Shown here: piece by piece, positions 32,113 through 41,043 of the stretch | How the letters are laid out: each line of letters begins with the position of its first letter | How positions within the stretch are numbered: position 1 is the first letter of the stretch | Assembly (NCBI GenBank): GCA_964599895.1 | Contig: CAZRHT010000016.1 | Span: forward strand, 1-49,620 | DNA: 49,620 nt | Direction: 5' to 3' | Origin: UM-FILTER-49-7 sp964599895 | Lineage (GTDB): Bacteria; Acidobacteriota; Holophagae; Thermotomaculales; Thermotomaculaceae | Translations under genes and position numbers: made by a program | The notes under the pieces: generated by a model | Databases searched by the model: none | Told to the model about the DNA's origin: nothing | What the model saw: the letters and a program-made list of their open reading frames with translations, nothing else

Positions 32113-33549
32113 ATGCATATTGTTTTTGGAGTTTCGGAATATTATCCCCTTGTTAAAGTGGGAGGAATGGCAGACTTCGCCGGGAGCTTTACTGAAAAGC
32201 TGGCAAGTTGTGGCCACAGAGTCAGCGTCGTACTGCCAGGTTACAGCGCCATTGAACGAAATCGGCTCAATGTAAAGGACACAGGGATCCAATTTACTAT
32301 CCCAATCGGCAAGAAAAACGTGACCGGTTCTGTATCCGAAATCAAGATGTCGGAAAATTTAACTATCTATTTAATTGAAAACGAACATTATTTTGACCGT
32401 GATTACCTTTTTGGAACTGGGGACAAGGGCTATACCGACAATGCGGAACGTTTCCTGTTTTTTTCCAGGGCCATTCTGGAGCTCGCGGAAAAACTACCCG
32501 GTGTGGATGTTTTTCACATGAACGACTGGCACACGGCCATTGCTCTGTTTTATTTGAAGGAATATTATCAGAAGTTGGGAAAATTCACCGGCGTGAAGTC
32601 CCTGCTGACAATTCACAACCTTGGGTATCAGGGTCTGTTCTGGCACCACGATATGCATTTGCTGAACATGGGATGGGAGTATTTCACCGCAGATGGAATC
32701 GAATTTTATGATCACATCAATTTTCTGAAATCCGGTATTGTGTATGCGGATGAAATTACGACTGTCAGCCCGACTTACGCACGGGAAATTCAGACTCCCG
32801 AAACCGGGTTTGGACTGGACGGAATTCTACGTTCCAGAGCTGATCATCTGACGGGAATCCTAAATGGTGTAGATTATAAACTTTGGAATCCATGGTTTGA
32901 CAAACTCATCAATAGCCGCTATTCCGGGAAGCAGTTTGGGCGAAAGCTTGCCAATAAAATGGAACTGCAACTGGAGATGGGCCTGGAGAAGGAACCGGAC
33001 ACTCCGTTAGTTACCATTATCACCCGGCTCACGGAGCAAAAGGGGATTGACCTGATTATGCCGGTGTTTGACATGATTATGGATATGGAGATTCAGTTTG
33101 TGCTTCTCGGAACAGGAAAAAATGACCTTGAAGATTTTTTTCGGGGTGCTGAACACCGGTACAAAGGCCGGGTTGTCAGTTACATCGGATATGATGAAAC
33201 CGTTGCTCACCGGATTCACGCGGGTGGAGATATCTATCTGATGCCATCCCGCTATGAGCCCTGTGGCTTAAGCCAGCTCTATGCCATGAAATACGGCAAC
33301 GTGCCACTGGTTCGACTGGTGGGAGGGCTACGGGACACTGTTATACCCACTGATCGGGGGATGGAACAGGCAACGGGTTTCGGTTTTGAATATTACTCCC
33401 CTTACACTTTTTATGAAACCCTCAAGGACGCGGTGACACTCTATCGGGACGACCGTGACGCGTTCCAGCAGCTTGCCCGTAACGGTATGGAGCAGAACTT
33501 CTCCTGGACTGAAACGGCGAAAAACTACCTGAAGATATACAAGAAGTGA
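32113..33549 (+). CDS. glgA: Glycogen synthase GlgA (GT5)
   Basis: The enzyme has 478 residues, the length of E. coli GlgA. The ATG at 32113 starts MHIVFGVSEYYPLVKVGGMAD, with K15 in the KVGG nucleotide-sugar motif; a longer frame would run into galT. The C-terminal GT-B domain has TRLTEQKGIDL, PSRYEPCGLSQLYAM (catalytic Glu) and RLVGGLRDTV. It extends alpha-1,4-glucan from ADP- or UDP-glucose. It is four bases after the galT stop. No GlgC (ADP-glucose pyrophosphorylase) is encoded in this window. A hairpin 40 bases downstream ends the operon. Confidence 0.93.
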   Translation: MHIVFGVSEYYPLVKVGGMADFAGSFTEKLASCGHRVSVVLPGYSAIERNRLNVKDTGIQFTIPIGKKNVTGSVSEIKMSENLTIYLIENEHYFDRDYLFGTGDKGYTDNAERFLFFSRAILELAEKLPGVDVFHMNDWHTAIALFYLKEYYQKLGKFTGVKSLLTIHNLGYQGLFWHHDMHLLNMGWEYFTADGIEFYDHINFLKSGIVYADEITTVSPTYAREIQTPETGFGLDGILRSRADHLTGILNGVDYKLWNPWFDKLINSRYSGKQFGRKLANKMELQLEMGLEKEPDTPLVTIITRLTEQKGIDLIMPVFDMIMDMEIQFVLLGTGKNDLEDFFRGAEHRYKGRVVSYIGYDETVAHRIHAGGDIYLMPSRYEPCGLSQLYAMKYGNVPLVRLVGGLRDTVIPTDRGMEQATGFGFEYYSPYTFYETLKDAVTLYRDDRDAFQQLARNGMEQNFSWTETAKNYLKIYKK

Positions 33550-33580
33550 CTTGTAACCTGTAATTTGTGACTTATTTGGA

Positions 33581-33610
33581 AAGAAAAAGGGGAAAGTTAT
33601 CTTTCCCCTT
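33581..33610 (-). terminator. Hairpin terminator, best for the minus-strand FMN-binding gene
   Basis: AAGGGGAAAG (33587-33596) pairs perfectly with CTTTCCCCTT (33601-33610) around TTAT. On the minus strand it is followed by TTTTTCTTT, a good intrinsic terminator for the gene at 33668. It can also stop glgA transcription from the other side. Confidence 0.7.
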
Positions 33611-33667
33611 CAGTACCTGTACCGCGGCCCCGGACTCCCGAGTGCGGCATCACCCATCAATTGTCTC

Positions 33668-34090
33668 CTACTTTGTCCATATCTCCGGCTTCATGGCACC
33701 CGGTGCCATATACTCAATACGGTAGGGCTCAACGATAACTACACAATACTGTGGGTCATCAGGCCCTTCGAAGTAGACTTTCAAACCGTCGTGCCACAGC
33801 TTCTTCCTGTCTTCATCCGAATCACTGACTCTGGCGGTTCCGGCTATCTGCAAGTAACCGTTGGCCTTTTCCGGTTCTGATACTCCGCAATTGATATGAA
33901 CATCAGAGTTCTGTTGAATTTGCCTCACTTTTCTGGAGCTGCGAAAGGTGGCAATCTGTATCGATATGCCGTTTTGGGCCCGTCCCATAACATAACGTAC
34001 CCATGGTTTCCCATCCTCTGTCAGAGTTGCGAGCGACATCAATTGAGTGGGCTTCAGCATGCCTTCAATTGTTTTTTTCAGTTCATCCAT
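33668..34090 (-). CDS. Pyridoxamine 5'-phosphate oxidase-like, general stress protein 26 family
   Basis: A 140-residue product from the ATG at 34090 with GGGAGGAA upstream; the ORF's extra eight residues lack a ribosome site. Split-barrel flavin fold: MSLATLTEDGKPWVRYVMGRAQNG, TFRSSRKVRQIQQNSDVHINCG and ANGYLQIAGTARVSDSDEDRKKLW match general stress protein 26. Such proteins bind FMN or F420/pyridoxamine cofactors and reduce or buffer oxidised substrates; the exact one is unknown. Divergent from the amidotransferase gene with about 77 bases between. Confidence 0.85.
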   Translation of the reverse strand: MDELKKTIEGMLKPTQLMSLATLTEDGKPWVRYVMGRAQNGISIQIATFRSSRKVRQIQQNSDVHINCGVSEPEKANGYLQIAGTARVSDSDEDRKKLWHDGLKVYFEGPDDPQYCVVIVEPYRIEYMAPGAMKPEIWTK

Positions 34091-34167
34091 ATTATTTCCT
34101 CCCTGATTTATCAATGATAATCTATTATACTGGAACAGAAGGAAAATGTCCCCCGGGAGTGAGAAGA

Positions 34168-34845
34168 ATGAAAGATGTACTCGTACTCAATTGTTTTAAG
34201 CGGGATGATTATGCAACAGATTTCAACCGGGCTATTTCCCGTTTGCCGGGGCAAGCTGACACTCATTCGGTGAGAATGACCGACCTGGAACCTGCACTCG
34301 AACTAACTCCTTTTTCCCATCTGATTATTTCCGGTTCCGAAACCTCTGCCCTGGAAAACTATGAATGGACGTCACCCCTGGAAGAGGTGATCAGAAAATG
34401 GGTGGAAACAAAGAAACCGGTGCTTGGCATTTGTTACGGACACCAGTTTCTGGTACGGTTACTGGCCGGGGTCGAGTGCGTTCGTCCGGCACGACCACCC
34501 GAATTTGGATGGGCAGACGTGACGCTGGCGCCCTGTGCTCTATTTGAAGGAATGAAGCGATTGACTGTCATGGTTTCTCACTATGACGAGGTTATCAACC
34601 TTCCATCAGATTTTACCGTACTGGCGGAAACGAAAAGGTGTGGAATCCATGCTTTTCAATACCGGGACTACCCGGTGTGGGGCATTCAATTTCATCCGGA
34701 ATACGGACAGAAAGAAGCTGAATTCATTTTTCAACAGGTGAGAAAGAGTGACCCGGTGGCAGAAAAATGGTTCATTGGCACATTGCCTCAATCCGGTGAA
34801 CTGGCACATTGCAAGCAAATTTTCGACAACTTCCTTGCCATGTGA
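34168..34845 (+). CDS. Class I glutamine amidotransferase-like protein
   Basis: The product has 225 residues from the ATG at 34168 with GGGAGTGAGAAG upstream. The triad is clear: C89 in GICYGHQ, H176 and E178 in QFHPEYG. It belongs to the free-standing GATase1 group (GuaA-N-like, 'glutamine amidotransferase'), whose members hydrolyse glutamine or gamma-glutamyl compounds. No synthetase partner gene is adjacent, so the acceptor is unknown. A TATACT -10-like element (34126-34131) lies in the intergenic region. The 220-base gap after it (34846-35065) holds no convincing feature. Confidence 0.88.
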   Translation: MKDVLVLNCFKRDDYATDFNRAISRLPGQADTHSVRMTDLEPALELTPFSHLIISGSETSALENYEWTSPLEEVIRKWVETKKPVLGICYGHQFLVRLLAGVECVRPARPPEFGWADVTLAPCALFEGMKRLTVMVSHYDEVINLPSDFTVLAETKRCGIHAFQYRDYPVWGIQFHPEYGQKEAEFIFQQVRKSDPVAEKWFIGTLPQSGELAHCKQIFDNFLAM

Positions 34846-35065
34846 GCAGACGTCTGGCGTGGGCGGCAGGGCGGGAAAGGGGAATTTCTATGGAACATGG
34901 ATGGCTTGTAAGCCCTGAATTTACCGATTAAGTTTCTGAAACCTGTCATTCTTAGCGCCTTGACGAGAGATATCCCTTTCTTCATCTTGCCTTTGTATCT
35001 TTGTATTAAGATCTTTCCCGCCTTCCTTTCCCTCTCCGCGAGAAGGTCTCTATCTGTCTTTCTCT

Positions 35066-36070
35066 TCAAAATTTCCCATAGATTTTTGTTGTGCAGTGGG
35101 GGCAGTTGCCTTTTACAAGGCGGCTTGAATGAAAGGATAAGCGATGTCGCTGGATCAGATCCGTACGGCATGTTGGGCAGAAGGTGGTGCTCCCCTGAGC
35201 GTCGGCAATATTGCCGGTGTACACATAGTTCATGCCGCCATTCAGAGCGGTTTGCCGCAAGTCTGCCAGTTTATCCGGTGGTGTCGGGCTGCGGTCTGTC
35301 ATTTTGTAGGTAGGGTAGAAAGCGCTGAGATGCCACGGGATATCAGGTGAAATATCCAATAGAAACCGGGTCAGTTTCCCGAATTCCTCTTCACCGTCGT
35401 TTAGGCCTGGAATGATCAGGGTAGTGACTTCGGTTACGATGCCATTGTCGAACAGCGTTTGAATGGTATCTATTACCGGTTCAGGCCACCCTCCGGCGAT
35501 TGAACGGTAGAGTTTGCCGGATGCAAACTTCAGGTCGATATTTGCGGCGGAAATCACCGGTATCAGTCGGGCCAGAGGTTCCGGGTTTATGAATCCGTTG
35601 GACACGACTGAGCAGTACAGACCGGCCTCTTTTGCCAGTTCGGCGGTTTCCAGCATCAATTCGTAAAAAACCGTCGGTTCCGTGTAGGTAAAGGTGATAT
35701 GGCTGACTCCTCTACGCTTCGCCATTGTGACAATATTTTGTGGACTGGTGGTTTCACCCGAGTCCAACAGGCCTGGAGTCGTTTGCGAAATGATGTGATT
35801 CTGGCAGTTCTTGCAGTGAAAGTTGCACCCGGCGGCGGCGATAGAGAAGGTTTCAGCCCCGGGGAAGAAATGATAGAGAGGCTTTTTCTCCATCGGATCC
35901 ACATGGGCGGCAATCAGGCGATCCCCATTGACAGAAAAGAGAATTCCGCCGAGATTCTGCCGCACCCCGCAGATTCCATTTTCTCCATCCGCAATCGTGC
36001 AATTGTGGGGGCAGAGACCACATTGCACTTTATTTTCCGATTGTTTTCGGTAAAACAGAGCTTCCCTCAT
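35066..36070 (-). CDS. amrS: AmmeMemoRadiSam-type radical SAM enzyme
   Basis: A 334-residue product from the ATG at 36070, which has TGAGGAA upstream; the ORF start 30 bases earlier has no ribosome site. Four extra Cys near the N-terminus (C17, C20, C24, C34), then the radical SAM CxxxCxxC cluster site C82-C86-C89 in GCNFHCKNCQN, then the TIM-barrel part (TFTYTEPTVFYE, NIDLKFASG), and a C-terminal zinc-ribbon-like CxxC...CxxC (CPTCRTD, CPHCTTK). It matches AmrS of the AmmeMemoRadiSam system, whose reaction is not known to me. The companions AmrA (AMMECR1) and AmrB (Memo) are not in this window. Confidence 0.9.
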   Translation of the reverse strand: MREALFYRKQSENKVQCGLCPHNCTIADGENGICGVRQNLGGILFSVNGDRLIAAHVDPMEKKPLYHFFPGAETFSIAAAGCNFHCKNCQNHIISQTTPGLLDSGETTSPQNIVTMAKRRGVSHITFTYTEPTVFYELMLETAELAKEAGLYCSVVSNGFINPEPLARLIPVISAANIDLKFASGKLYRSIAGGWPEPVIDTIQTLFDNGIVTEVTTLIIPGLNDGEEEFGKLTRFLLDISPDIPWHLSAFYPTYKMTDRSPTPPDKLADLRQTALNGGMNYVYTGNIADAQGSTTFCPTCRTDLIQRHRLSFHSSRLVKGNCPHCTTKIYGKF

Positions 36071-36146
36071 TATTTCCTCACATGAGTGATCTGTTGTCAT
36101 TATCGCAGAGAGTGAAGGGAGAATCCAGCGGGATGGAGCTCATTAA

Positions 36147-36171
36147 TAGAAAAGGCGGCCTTGCGGCCGCC
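36147..36171 (-). terminator. Intrinsic terminator of the STAS gene
   Basis: GGCGGCC (36154-36160) pairs perfectly with GGCCGCC (36165-36171) around TTGC. On the minus strand the stem is followed by TTTTCTA. It lies 21 bases after the STAS stop. Confidence 0.8.
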
Positions 36172-36191
36172 AATAAACTGTTAAATTTGGC

Positions 36192-36527
36192 TTAGAAACT
36201 GTTTGCGGCATCTTCGACGCTGTCGAAGACTTCAAATACGGTGATAAGAGCAGTCAGTTGCAGCAGATCGTGAACCCGGTTGTTGAGATTTGCAAGTTTC
36301 AGTTTGCCACCGGCATTTTTCACGGTGGTAAAAGAGCTGACAAGCTCTCCAACGCCGGAAGAATCCATGTACTTGACGTCTTTCATGTCGAGGATCAGAT
36401 TCCTTCGACCGTTCTCAATTTGTTGTTTAATGTTTTGTCGAAGGAGAACATCTCCTTCTCCAATGGTAATCTTTCCATGAAGTCCGAGAATCGTTGTGCT
36501 GTCCATATTTCTGATTTCTGTACGCAT
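36192..36527 (-). CDS. STAS-domain anti-sigma factor antagonist
   Basis: The product has 111 residues, just the STAS domain. GKITIGEGDVLLRQNI and MDSSGVGELVSSF match SpoIIAA/RsbV; the likely phosphorylated residue is S57 in D55-S56-S57-G. These proteins are switched by phosphorylation by an RsbW/SpoIIAB kinase and free a sigma factor when unphosphorylated. No kinase or phosphatase partner is near. The start has GGGAGGAGG upstream and a good promoter farther up (next entry). Confidence 0.92.
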   Translation of the reverse strand: MRTEIRNMDSTTILGLHGKITIGEGDVLLRQNIKQQIENGRRNLILDMKDVKYMDSSGVGELVSSFTTVKNAGGKLKLANLNNRVHDLLQLTALITVFEVFDSVEDAANSF

Positions 36528-36566
36528 GTTACGAACCCTCCTCCCATTAATTCTGTCCCTGTGTTG

Positions 36567-36595
36567 ATTGTAAGGAATCTACGCTGTCTTGACAA
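36567..36595 (-). promoter_or_regulatory. Sigma-70-type promoter of the STAS gene
   Basis: On the minus strand: -35 TTGTCA (36595-36590), 17-base spacer, -10 TACAAT (36572-36567). The leader before the ATG at 36527 is about 33 bases. The remainder of the 36528-36812 gap shows nothing else but the next promoter. Confidence 0.6.
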
Positions 36596-36746
36596 GCATT
36601 TTATCGGTGACACTCAACTCTACCCGCCTATTTATACGAATAACAGGGGCACCGGTTTCATCTTGTGAGGGTTGGAGATGAAGGATTGATGTACGTGGGA
36701 TACTTTCCGGTCTCTGACCTGAAGCGATGTGTAAGAGGATGCACCT

Positions 36747-36776
36747 TTGAAGTTCAGGAGGGATCGTGTATTATGT
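36747..36776 (+). promoter_or_regulatory. Predicted promoter of the sulfated-polysaccharide locus
   Basis: -35 TTGAAG (36747-36752), 18-base spacer, -10 TTATGT (36771-36776). The GTG of the first sulfotransferase follows at 36813 with CGGAGG at 36797-36802. Confidence 0.35.
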
Positions 36777-36812
36777 TGTTTATCTTAAAGAATTCAGCGG
36801 AGGTTTTGGGAA

Positions 36813-37577
36813 GTGTGTACCTGGTTGAAAGTATTTGGGGAACGTAATTCAGGCACCACTTTTGTGCAATCGTTGTTGGCACAGAATTTGCCGATCAAGG
36901 TCTTACCTGGAGGCACTCCCCGGATTCTCTATCGTGGATTTCCGTTTGAATTTGTTCGGGACACATGGTTCTGGTGGACGGAAAAGAGAAATCTTGGATG
37001 GAAACACAGATTCCCGGACGAAATGAACATTCGTGACTTTTCGAAGAAAAAACAACTTTTGGTGGTATCTGTTTTTAAGAACCCTTATGCTTTTTTGTTG
37101 TCCCTTTTCAAACGTCCCTATCATTTAGGATTAAGATCTAAGACATTTACAGCATTTCTGAGAGAACCCTGTCCTGTCGTCAGGCGGGAGCATGCTAAGG
37201 GAGCGTTCAATAATCCCATTGAATTATGGAATGCAAAGAATCGGGCATTGCTCGATTTATCACAGTTGAATCTGCCAGTCATATTACTTCGTTATGAGAA
37301 TGTATTGGCAGATCCTGAAGCGGCCGTAGAAAGAATTGGCAGGGTGTGCCATCTGAAACAGACAGAGTTGTTTCGGGGCGTTCCCTGTTCCACCAAGCGA
37401 GACAGGGAACGAAGCTTCGAAGACTTTCGATCCCATTATCTGAACGAAAAGTGGCAAGCTGATTTAACAAGAGAACACGTGGAAATAATAAACAATTTTC
37501 TCGATATCCATTTGTGTCGTGAGTTGGGTTATGCTGTATTGGACGCTGAATCATTTGCCAAGAGGACAACGGTCTGA
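36813..37577 (+). CDS. Sulfotransferase-family protein 1
   Basis: The product has 254 residues; GTG start with CGGAGG upstream. The 5'-phosphosulfate-binding loop of PAPS sulfotransferases is visible as GERNSGTTFVQSLL near residue 9, and VVSVFKNPYAFLLSL near 85 is the expected 3'-phosphate region. It should transfer sulfate from PAPS to a hydroxyl of a sugar or other acceptor. The stop overlaps the next sulfotransferase start (TGATGG). Codon and base use look more AT-rich than the neighbouring housekeeping genes, as often in polysaccharide loci. Confidence 0.72.
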   Translation: MCTWLKVFGERNSGTTFVQSLLAQNLPIKVLPGGTPRILYRGFPFEFVRDTWFWWTEKRNLGWKHRFPDEMNIRDFSKKKQLLVVSVFKNPYAFLLSLFKRPYHLGLRSKTFTAFLREPCPVVRREHAKGAFNNPIELWNAKNRALLDLSQLNLPVILLRYENVLADPEAAVERIGRVCHLKQTELFRGVPCSTKRDRERSFEDFRSHYLNEKWQADLTREHVEIINNFLDIHLCRELGYAVLDAESFAKRTTV

Positions 37578-38476
37578 TGGCGATCCGATGGATAATCAAT
37601 GGATATTTCAGAAGCGGAACCACCTTTCTTTGGGACAGGTTCCGTAAAGCTGTCAATGATGATGTACTATGTCTGTACGAGCCCCTGCACCCTGATCTGC
37701 CGAATTTTCTCGAAAAAGGTGGCCGGGACGATTCGGGAAAGCGGTTGCATCACCTGGATATGTGGTCGGATTACCTGCATATTCATCCTGATCATAGACA
37801 GCTGTTGTTGGACCGCCACCCAAACCGATCTGCGAATTGTGATTGGAGTGGGCAGGAACTGGCAGCCTATCTTGAGATTCTGCACACGCTGGATGAGGAT
37901 GTGATGATTCAGACCAATCGTCTTCATTATGATTTTACTCAAGTGGCGGACATGACGGGTGCCCCGATCGTACATATTTTAAGAAATCCTGTGGAAGTGT
38001 TTCATTCCATAAGGCATACCTATTTTTCAAATGTTGGAAAAGCTCGTGGATTTATCAGAAGGCTGGCTTACCCATTGAGGGGCAGTCGCGTCTTTGAGAC
38101 GGATGCGTGGATGAACAGGGCGATGAAGGCTTTTCCACGGCTATACTCTGTAATGAAAAGAGACCCGCAAAGACTATTATCTTGTTTTGTTCCGGCGTGG
38201 ATTGGAGCAAACTACGCGGCCGTCCAATCGCTTTCCAGCCATCAAGGGATCATATGCGCATACAAGGAACTGTTTCTCCATCCGGTAGCATTGGCAGAGA
38301 AGTTGAAGTTGTGCCTTAATGTGCCATTTTCCATAGTTGGTGAAGCGACTCCACGCCATTGTGCAGAGATAAGGGATAGAGACGGGAGTAGATTCAATGA
38401 TTGGGTGGAACGCTGGGGCCTGGAAAATGAATGGAGAGTAATCAGAGGTGTTATGGAGGAGAGGGAAGGAAGATGA
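37577..38476 (+). CDS. Sulfotransferase-family protein 2
   Basis: The product has 299 residues; ATG overlaps the upstream stop. The 5'-phosphosulfate loop is NGYFRSGTTFLWDRF at 8-22; the 3'-phosphate motif is IVHILRNPVEVFHSIR near 134. A family-typical Asp/His-rich middle (HLDMWSDYLHIHPDH) follows the first motif. It likely sulfates a polysaccharide or lipid-linked sugar made by this locus. The stop overlaps the O-antigen ligase start (ATGA), so the three genes are coupled. Confidence 0.8.
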   Translation: MAIRWIINGYFRSGTTFLWDRFRKAVNDDVLCLYEPLHPDLPNFLEKGGRDDSGKRLHHLDMWSDYLHIHPDHRQLLLDRHPNRSANCDWSGQELAAYLEILHTLDEDVMIQTNRLHYDFTQVADMTGAPIVHILRNPVEVFHSIRHTYFSNVGKARGFIRRLAYPLRGSRVFETDAWMNRAMKAFPRLYSVMKRDPQRLLSCFVPAWIGANYAAVQSLSSHQGIICAYKELFLHPVALAEKLKLCLNVPFSIVGEATPRHCAEIRDRDGSRFNDWVERWGLENEWRVIRGVMEEREGR

Positions 38477-39783
38477 CCTTGAGTCACGCCATGAAGTCGG
38501 GGTTGTGGAGAGAGAAACTGTCGAAACTGGGTTTCCCGCTCTGGCTTCTTTGTGTTTTAATATTTTCTTTTCAACTCTTTGAAAATTTCCCGTTTGTTCG
38601 AACTGCACATCTTGCAGAGATACCAGTCCTGTTTTTTCTCGGTCTGTTTGCGGTGGTTTACTATGGCAGAGGGATGTACGAGAAACGCACTTTTTCCCCT
38701 GCAGAAATACTGCTTGCCTGTTTGCTTTGTCTTCCATTCATTTCGGCCATATCGTCATGGATGTCATTCGATCAGCCAATATTAACCGGTTTCCTCGCAG
38801 ATCGTAGATGGTTTCGGGCGATAGCAGGGCTTTTCGTGTTTCAACTGCTCATCTCCCAACGGATCAGCTGGAAATTGCTTCATCGTACTTTTCTTATTCT
38901 GGCGTTTGGCTCCCTTCTGGTTTATCTGAGTATGTGGATGTTCCTTGATCCAAATTCTCTTGCGGGCGGTTTCTTCTTTGTGGAAGTTCCTTCCAAAGGA
39001 ATGCGGCTTCGAATCGTCCCTGTTTTTGTGATATGGGGGGCCATCTATTTTGTTTTGGGATGGCTTCGAAGCAGTATTACAAAACACCGGTTCGCTACTG
39101 CGATGATCGCCGTATTCATGGTGGGATACGTGGTTTTCATATACAAATCCAGAGCGGCCATTCTTGTTCTGGCAGCGGTCCTGGTTTTGATGATAGTGAT
39201 GAAAGCAGAAACGGGACGAAGAATCCGGACACTAGTTATTTTGTCCCTGCTCACGGTTGTCGTAGTGGGCGGCATGTGGGCAGTAAGGCCGGTAAAGGTT
39301 CAACGTCAATTATCGGGATTTACGGCAATTGCATCGTCCCTTTATCGGGGAACCGGCGAGATGGATGCCTCTCTTGCCAATCGTCTGTCTCAAGGAACTG
39401 TGGCATGGTGGAGTATTTCCCGATCGGTAAGATCTCTGCTGTTTGGAAACGGCAGGCTAAGCCGACGGTGGGGAGGGGAACCCAGAGAGGATTTTGGCCA
39501 TTTTTATCCCGTGGATATCGGCTGGCTTGGTATCATTTTCCTGTATGGTTTTCTGGGTCTGGTACTGGTAAATGTGCCTTTTCTGATGGCATGGAAGTTT
39601 TCCCGGGAGAAGCAATGCGAAAATGATGATATTTTTCTGGAATCATTGCAATGGTGGCTTGTTTACCTGTTTTTCCGTTCTATTTTGAACGCTGTTGTTG
39701 TTGCCAATCCGTCCCTGGTTATTGTTCCGCTGTTCCTGATTTACTGGCGATGTCAACTGGGCGCCCAGGGAGGCAAGTTATGA
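38473..39783 (+). CDS. O-antigen ligase/polymerase-family membrane protein
   Basis: A polytopic membrane protein of 436 residues from the ATG at 38473 with GAGGGAAGG upstream. About ten to twelve hydrophobic segments surround a large loop before the C-terminal helices (about 275-345), containing LFGNGRLSRRW and HFYPVDIGWLGIIFLYGFLGL, the hallmark of the Wzy_C/WaaL group. It would polymerise repeat units or join polysaccharide to a carrier at the outer face of the inner membrane. Its place between sulfotransferases and a glycosyltransferase supports a sulfated surface polysaccharide. It ends in an ATGA overlap with the next gene. Confidence 0.82.
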   Translation: MTLSHAMKSGLWREKLSKLGFPLWLLCVLIFSFQLFENFPFVRTAHLAEIPVLFFLGLFAVVYYGRGMYEKRTFSPAEILLACLLCLPFISAISSWMSFDQPILTGFLADRRWFRAIAGLFVFQLLISQRISWKLLHRTFLILAFGSLLVYLSMWMFLDPNSLAGGFFFVEVPSKGMRLRIVPVFVIWGAIYFVLGWLRSSITKHRFATAMIAVFMVGYVVFIYKSRAAILVLAAVLVLMIVMKAETGRRIRTLVILSLLTVVVVGGMWAVRPVKVQRQLSGFTAIASSLYRGTGEMDASLANRLSQGTVAWWSISRSVRSLLFGNGRLSRRWGGEPREDFGHFYPVDIGWLGIIFLYGFLGLVLVNVPFLMAWKFSREKQCENDDIFLESLQWWLVYLFFRSILNAVVVANPSLVIVPLFLIYWRCQLGAQGGKL

Positions 39784-40967
39784 AACGGATACTTTATGCT
39801 CATCCTTTTTTGCCATGGCCGCCCGTCACAGGAGGCAAGCGCGTAAGTCTTGCTACTTTGAGGGAGGTTTGTGAAGGGTCTGAAGTGGATTTACTGTGTT
39901 TTGATCATGAGATCGGGCCTGGGGATGCAGGCAAGCTTCGGCGACATTGTCCGGGGTTGCGAAATATTTTTGAGATACCCTATTACCGTCGCTCAAGGGC
40001 ATGGTTATTCCCAATGAATCTTATAGGCAAGTCTTATTTTCTGCACCGGGATGCGTCACGTGAGTATAGAGACAAGGCAGAAAAGTTGGTTCGTGAGGGC
40101 AACTACGACCTTCTTCTTTCTGATACGCTGCGTGTCTTTGTGAATGTAGCAGTTCCATTTTCCAAAAGACCATCTGGCACACCATGGGTGGCCCAGTTCC
40201 ACAACGTGGAACATTTGCTTTTTCAGAGATTTCTGGATCGCAGACCCCGTTTGAAACCTCTATTGTGGCTGGAATCGGAGCTACTCAAACAGGCGGAATT
40301 TCGATACTGGAAATTGCCGGATCGGGCAATATTCATTTCACCTGAGGACCATCGTCAGGCAATGGATATAACAGGGCGATGGCCCCATTTAATAGAGGGC
40401 TTTCCAGGGGAAATGCTTGAACCGGATTTGATTGGATGGAGGGGAGGAAAAGAGGGCAGAATATGCCACCTTGGGACCGGCACGTGGGAACCAAATATCG
40501 ACGGCGTCAGGTGGTTTCTGGAATCAGTATTTCCGCTAATCCGCAAAAAGTTTCCCCAAGCGGCTTTTTTCCATGCCGGCAACGCTACGGATTCCAGATT
40601 GAAGCGGCACGACAATGGGAATGACATAAGCATTCAGGGATTTCTACCTGACCTGACTTCATTTTACAGGGATGCTGCAGTGTTTGTGGCGCCCCTTCGC
40701 TATGGCAGCGGAATCAAAATCAAAGTTCTCGATGCTATCTCCAGGGGGATTCCGGTTGTTTTGACTTCCATCGCAAACGAGGGGCTTTCACTGAAAGATG
40801 GGGATGGTGTTTTTGTAGCGGATGAGGCGGAAGAATTCGCTGAGAAGGTTCTCATGTTACTGCTGAACCCGGAACTGAGAATCAGGCAGGGCAAATTGGC
40901 CTTTGGGGCAGCAAAAAGCATGGCGCGCATGTCCAGGCGAAAGCTACTTCTCTTCGAAGAAGGGTGA
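39780..40967 (+). CDS. GT4-type glycosyltransferase
   Basis: The enzyme has 395 residues from the ATG at 39780, which overlaps the upstream stop. N-terminal KRILYAHPFLPWPPVTGGKRVS is the start of a GT-B fold. The C-terminal nucleotide-sugar domain has CHLGTGTWEPNIDGVRWFLE, IQGFLPDLTSFYRDAAVFVAPLRYGSGIKIKVLDAISRGIPVV, matching GT4 proteins of the exosortase/EPS group (TIGR03087-like). It adds a sugar to the growing chain; donor and acceptor are unknown. The next gene starts 77 bases later. Confidence 0.85.
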   Translation: MKRILYAHPFLPWPPVTGGKRVSLATLREVCEGSEVDLLCFDHEIGPGDAGKLRRHCPGLRNIFEIPYYRRSRAWLFPMNLIGKSYFLHRDASREYRDKAEKLVREGNYDLLLSDTLRVFVNVAVPFSKRPSGTPWVAQFHNVEHLLFQRFLDRRPRLKPLLWLESELLKQAEFRYWKLPDRAIFISPEDHRQAMDITGRWPHLIEGFPGEMLEPDLIGWRGGKEGRICHLGTGTWEPNIDGVRWFLESVFPLIRKKFPQAAFFHAGNATDSRLKRHDNGNDISIQGFLPDLTSFYRDAAVFVAPLRYGSGIKIKVLDAISRGIPVVLTSIANEGLSLKDGDGVFVADEAEEFAEKVLMLLLNPELRIRQGKLAFGAAKSMARMSRRKLLLFEEG

Positions 40968-41043
40968 TGTAAGAAACTGCTGGTTTCAGAGCTTCCAATT
41001 GGGTAAGATTGGCGGTAGAAATCGTGATGCTAACGAGAGGCGG

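Noticed and set aside
34788..35171. 127-codon minus-strand frame between the amidotransferase and amrS
   Set aside because: It overlaps the end of amrS in another frame and the end of the amidotransferase gene, and has no start signal.
35066..36527. A complete AmmeMemoRadiSam system
   Set aside because: Only the radical SAM component is present; no Memo or AMMECR1 gene is found on either side.
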